64,000 nt of DNA, from positions 147,493,074-147,557,073 of the forward strand of contig NC_090021.1 in the NCBI RefSeq assembly GCF_037176765.1, read 5' to 3'. Below are positions 62,992 to 64,000 of this stretch, piece by piece. A program made the position numbers and the translations under genes. The first letter of the stretch is position 1; each line of letters starts with the position of its first letter. The notes beneath the pieces were generated by a model, which worked only from the letters and a program-made list of their open reading frames with translations, ran no database searches and had not been told where the DNA came from. The DNA comes from Anolis sagrei (Eukaryota; Chordata; Lepidosauria; Squamata; Anolidae).

Positions 62992-64000
62992 TGGACTTCC
63001 GGTGGACATGGCGACGGGATAGCCTCGTCGAGAGGGAGCTCCCGACGAGGACCTGTGTAGTGGTGGCTGGGTTGAGCTGAACGCTCCCCCCTTTGCCGGA
63101 TTGAGTTTGCAAAGGTGTCGCGAATCCCAGAGTGGGCTTGAGACCCCAGAGATCTCTCCCCCCTCAAGGAGGAGAGGTCGGGAGGGTTCGAGCAGCACAG
63201 GGGAAAGCGAGCCACCCCACAAGGATCGAGCTGCAAGGCTTGTTTAACCGCCGCCAATCCATTCACAAATTGAAGAAGAAAGAAGAATTAAGAAGCCCCA
63301 GTTTGGGGAGAGACACAAGAAAGACCCCATCTTCAGGTAATGGGAACTTGTTCCCGAAATTTAAAGAAGAAAAAGCTAAGCTAGAAATAGCTGGGGAGAA
63401 TATGGAAAGATAAAGAACTAAAGAAGAAGTTATAGAAATTAACAAAGAAGAGATTGCATTAGCTGGCTTTCTGATAGATAAATTAAGGAATTAAAGGAGC
63501 AGAGTGACTGAATCTATTTAAGATTAAATACAATTAAATACGATATTTTGGCAACTGGGACAATTTGAATGAATTTTTAAATTAGTAAATAGTGAGCGGG
63601 CCGCTCTATTTAACTTAAATTAATTCTAAATTTAATTTAAAGTACAAGAAGACGGGATATCTCCCCCCCATCACCCCCCCCCCTGTTGGGGAAGTAAAGG
63701 GAAAAAGCGATAGTGAGCCCGACCTTGACGCCATAACTGTTGTGTCTAGCTCCAACCTTCTTCATAAACAAGCAGGCTGAGTGGAGGAGAAGGAAGTGAC
63801 GAAACGGAAGGTTGATTGCAGGGACGAATGAGAAACTGGAAGAAACAAAGAAAGGAAGGAAGGGCGGAAGTGACGGAAGTGACCGGGCGGAAGGAGGGCA
63901 GACGCCATTTTGGAAACCATAGAGAAAGTCCGATAGTGACGGAAGTGACGGGGCGGAAGGAGGGCAGACGCCATTTTGGAAACCATAGAGAAAGTCCGAT
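62992..64000 (+). mobile_element. L1-like element 5' region (continues past right edge)
   Basis: It starts near ggacttccggtggacatggc and is CpG-rich (gacgggatagcctcgtcgag). A purine-rich stretch and AT-rich stretch follow, then short promoter-like repeats at 63869-64000. The assignment to L1 rests on the leader-like layout, the retained CpGs and L1 pieces elsewhere in the window; no ORF1 is reached. Confidence 0.5.
63869..64000 (+). repeat. Two 66-bp promoter-like monomers
   Basis: Units 63869-63934 and 63935-64000 are almost identical. Each has ggaagtgac (ETS/CRE-half-like), gggcggaaggagg and gacgccattttgg (YY1-like). The array may continue beyond the window. Confidence 0.88.

Noticed and set aside
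62752-63266. Open frames around the start of the L1-like leader as a small gene
   Set aside because: They overlap each other on both strands in CpG-rich leader sequence with no family signature.

Overview
The window looks like nuclear DNA from a squamate reptile, most likely an iguanian lizard close to Anolis. It has small exons in a sea of BovB, CR1, L2, L1 and Penelope-type retroelements, Sauria-type tRNA SINEs, hAT and palindromic MITEs, and Helitron-like repeats. The species call is inference from repeat content; no search was run.

The only host genes I can support are three tandem, plus-strand cysteine-rich secretory protein (CRISP) genes. Gene A is cut by the left edge: exons 5-7 lie at 3339-7116. 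Gene B is complete, with coding exons at 22491-37816 and a probable 5'UTR exon ending at 20897. Gene C is complete, with coding exons at 50891-61587 and a probable 5'UTR exon ending at 46994. B and C have identical coding exon lengths (60, 111, 91, 146, 95, 89 and 128 nt), identical phases, 239 residues and 16 cysteines each. Each encodes a signal peptide, a CAP/PR-1 domain, a hinge and a C-terminal cysteine-rich domain, so the products should be secreted. A and B also share intron and 3'UTR sequence, so they are a younger duplicate pair than either is with C. Their last exon has diverged much more than the two exons before it.

Layout: 1-7.2 kb is the end of gene A, with a LINE inserted in intron 4. 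7.3-20.6 kb is spacer: L2, L1, Helitron-like and Penelope pieces plus fossil gypsy and DIRS elements. 20.8-37.9 kb is gene B, its introns loaded with hAT, Penelope, R4-like, BovB, CR1/L2, L2 and CR1 insertions and nested SINEs. 38-46.8 kb is spacer with SINEs, a BovB tail, a nested SINE/L2/hAT stack and a 143-bp tandem repeat. 46.9-61.7 kb is gene C, with hAT elements, CR1 pieces, a Penelope fragment touching the exon 4 acceptor, a satellite-bearing Helitron-like element in intron 6 and a BovB/SINE nest. 62.99-64 kb is the 5' region of an L1-like element with 66-bp promoter-like monomers running off the right edge.

I found no tRNA or rRNA gene, no CRISPR array and no clearly new multi-gene system. 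The points most worth a second look are the rapidly changing CRISP last exon, the loss of CAP-site histidines, the dated insertions in the A/B introns, a Penelope fragment forming most of a splice-acceptor region, and inverted Penelope copies.
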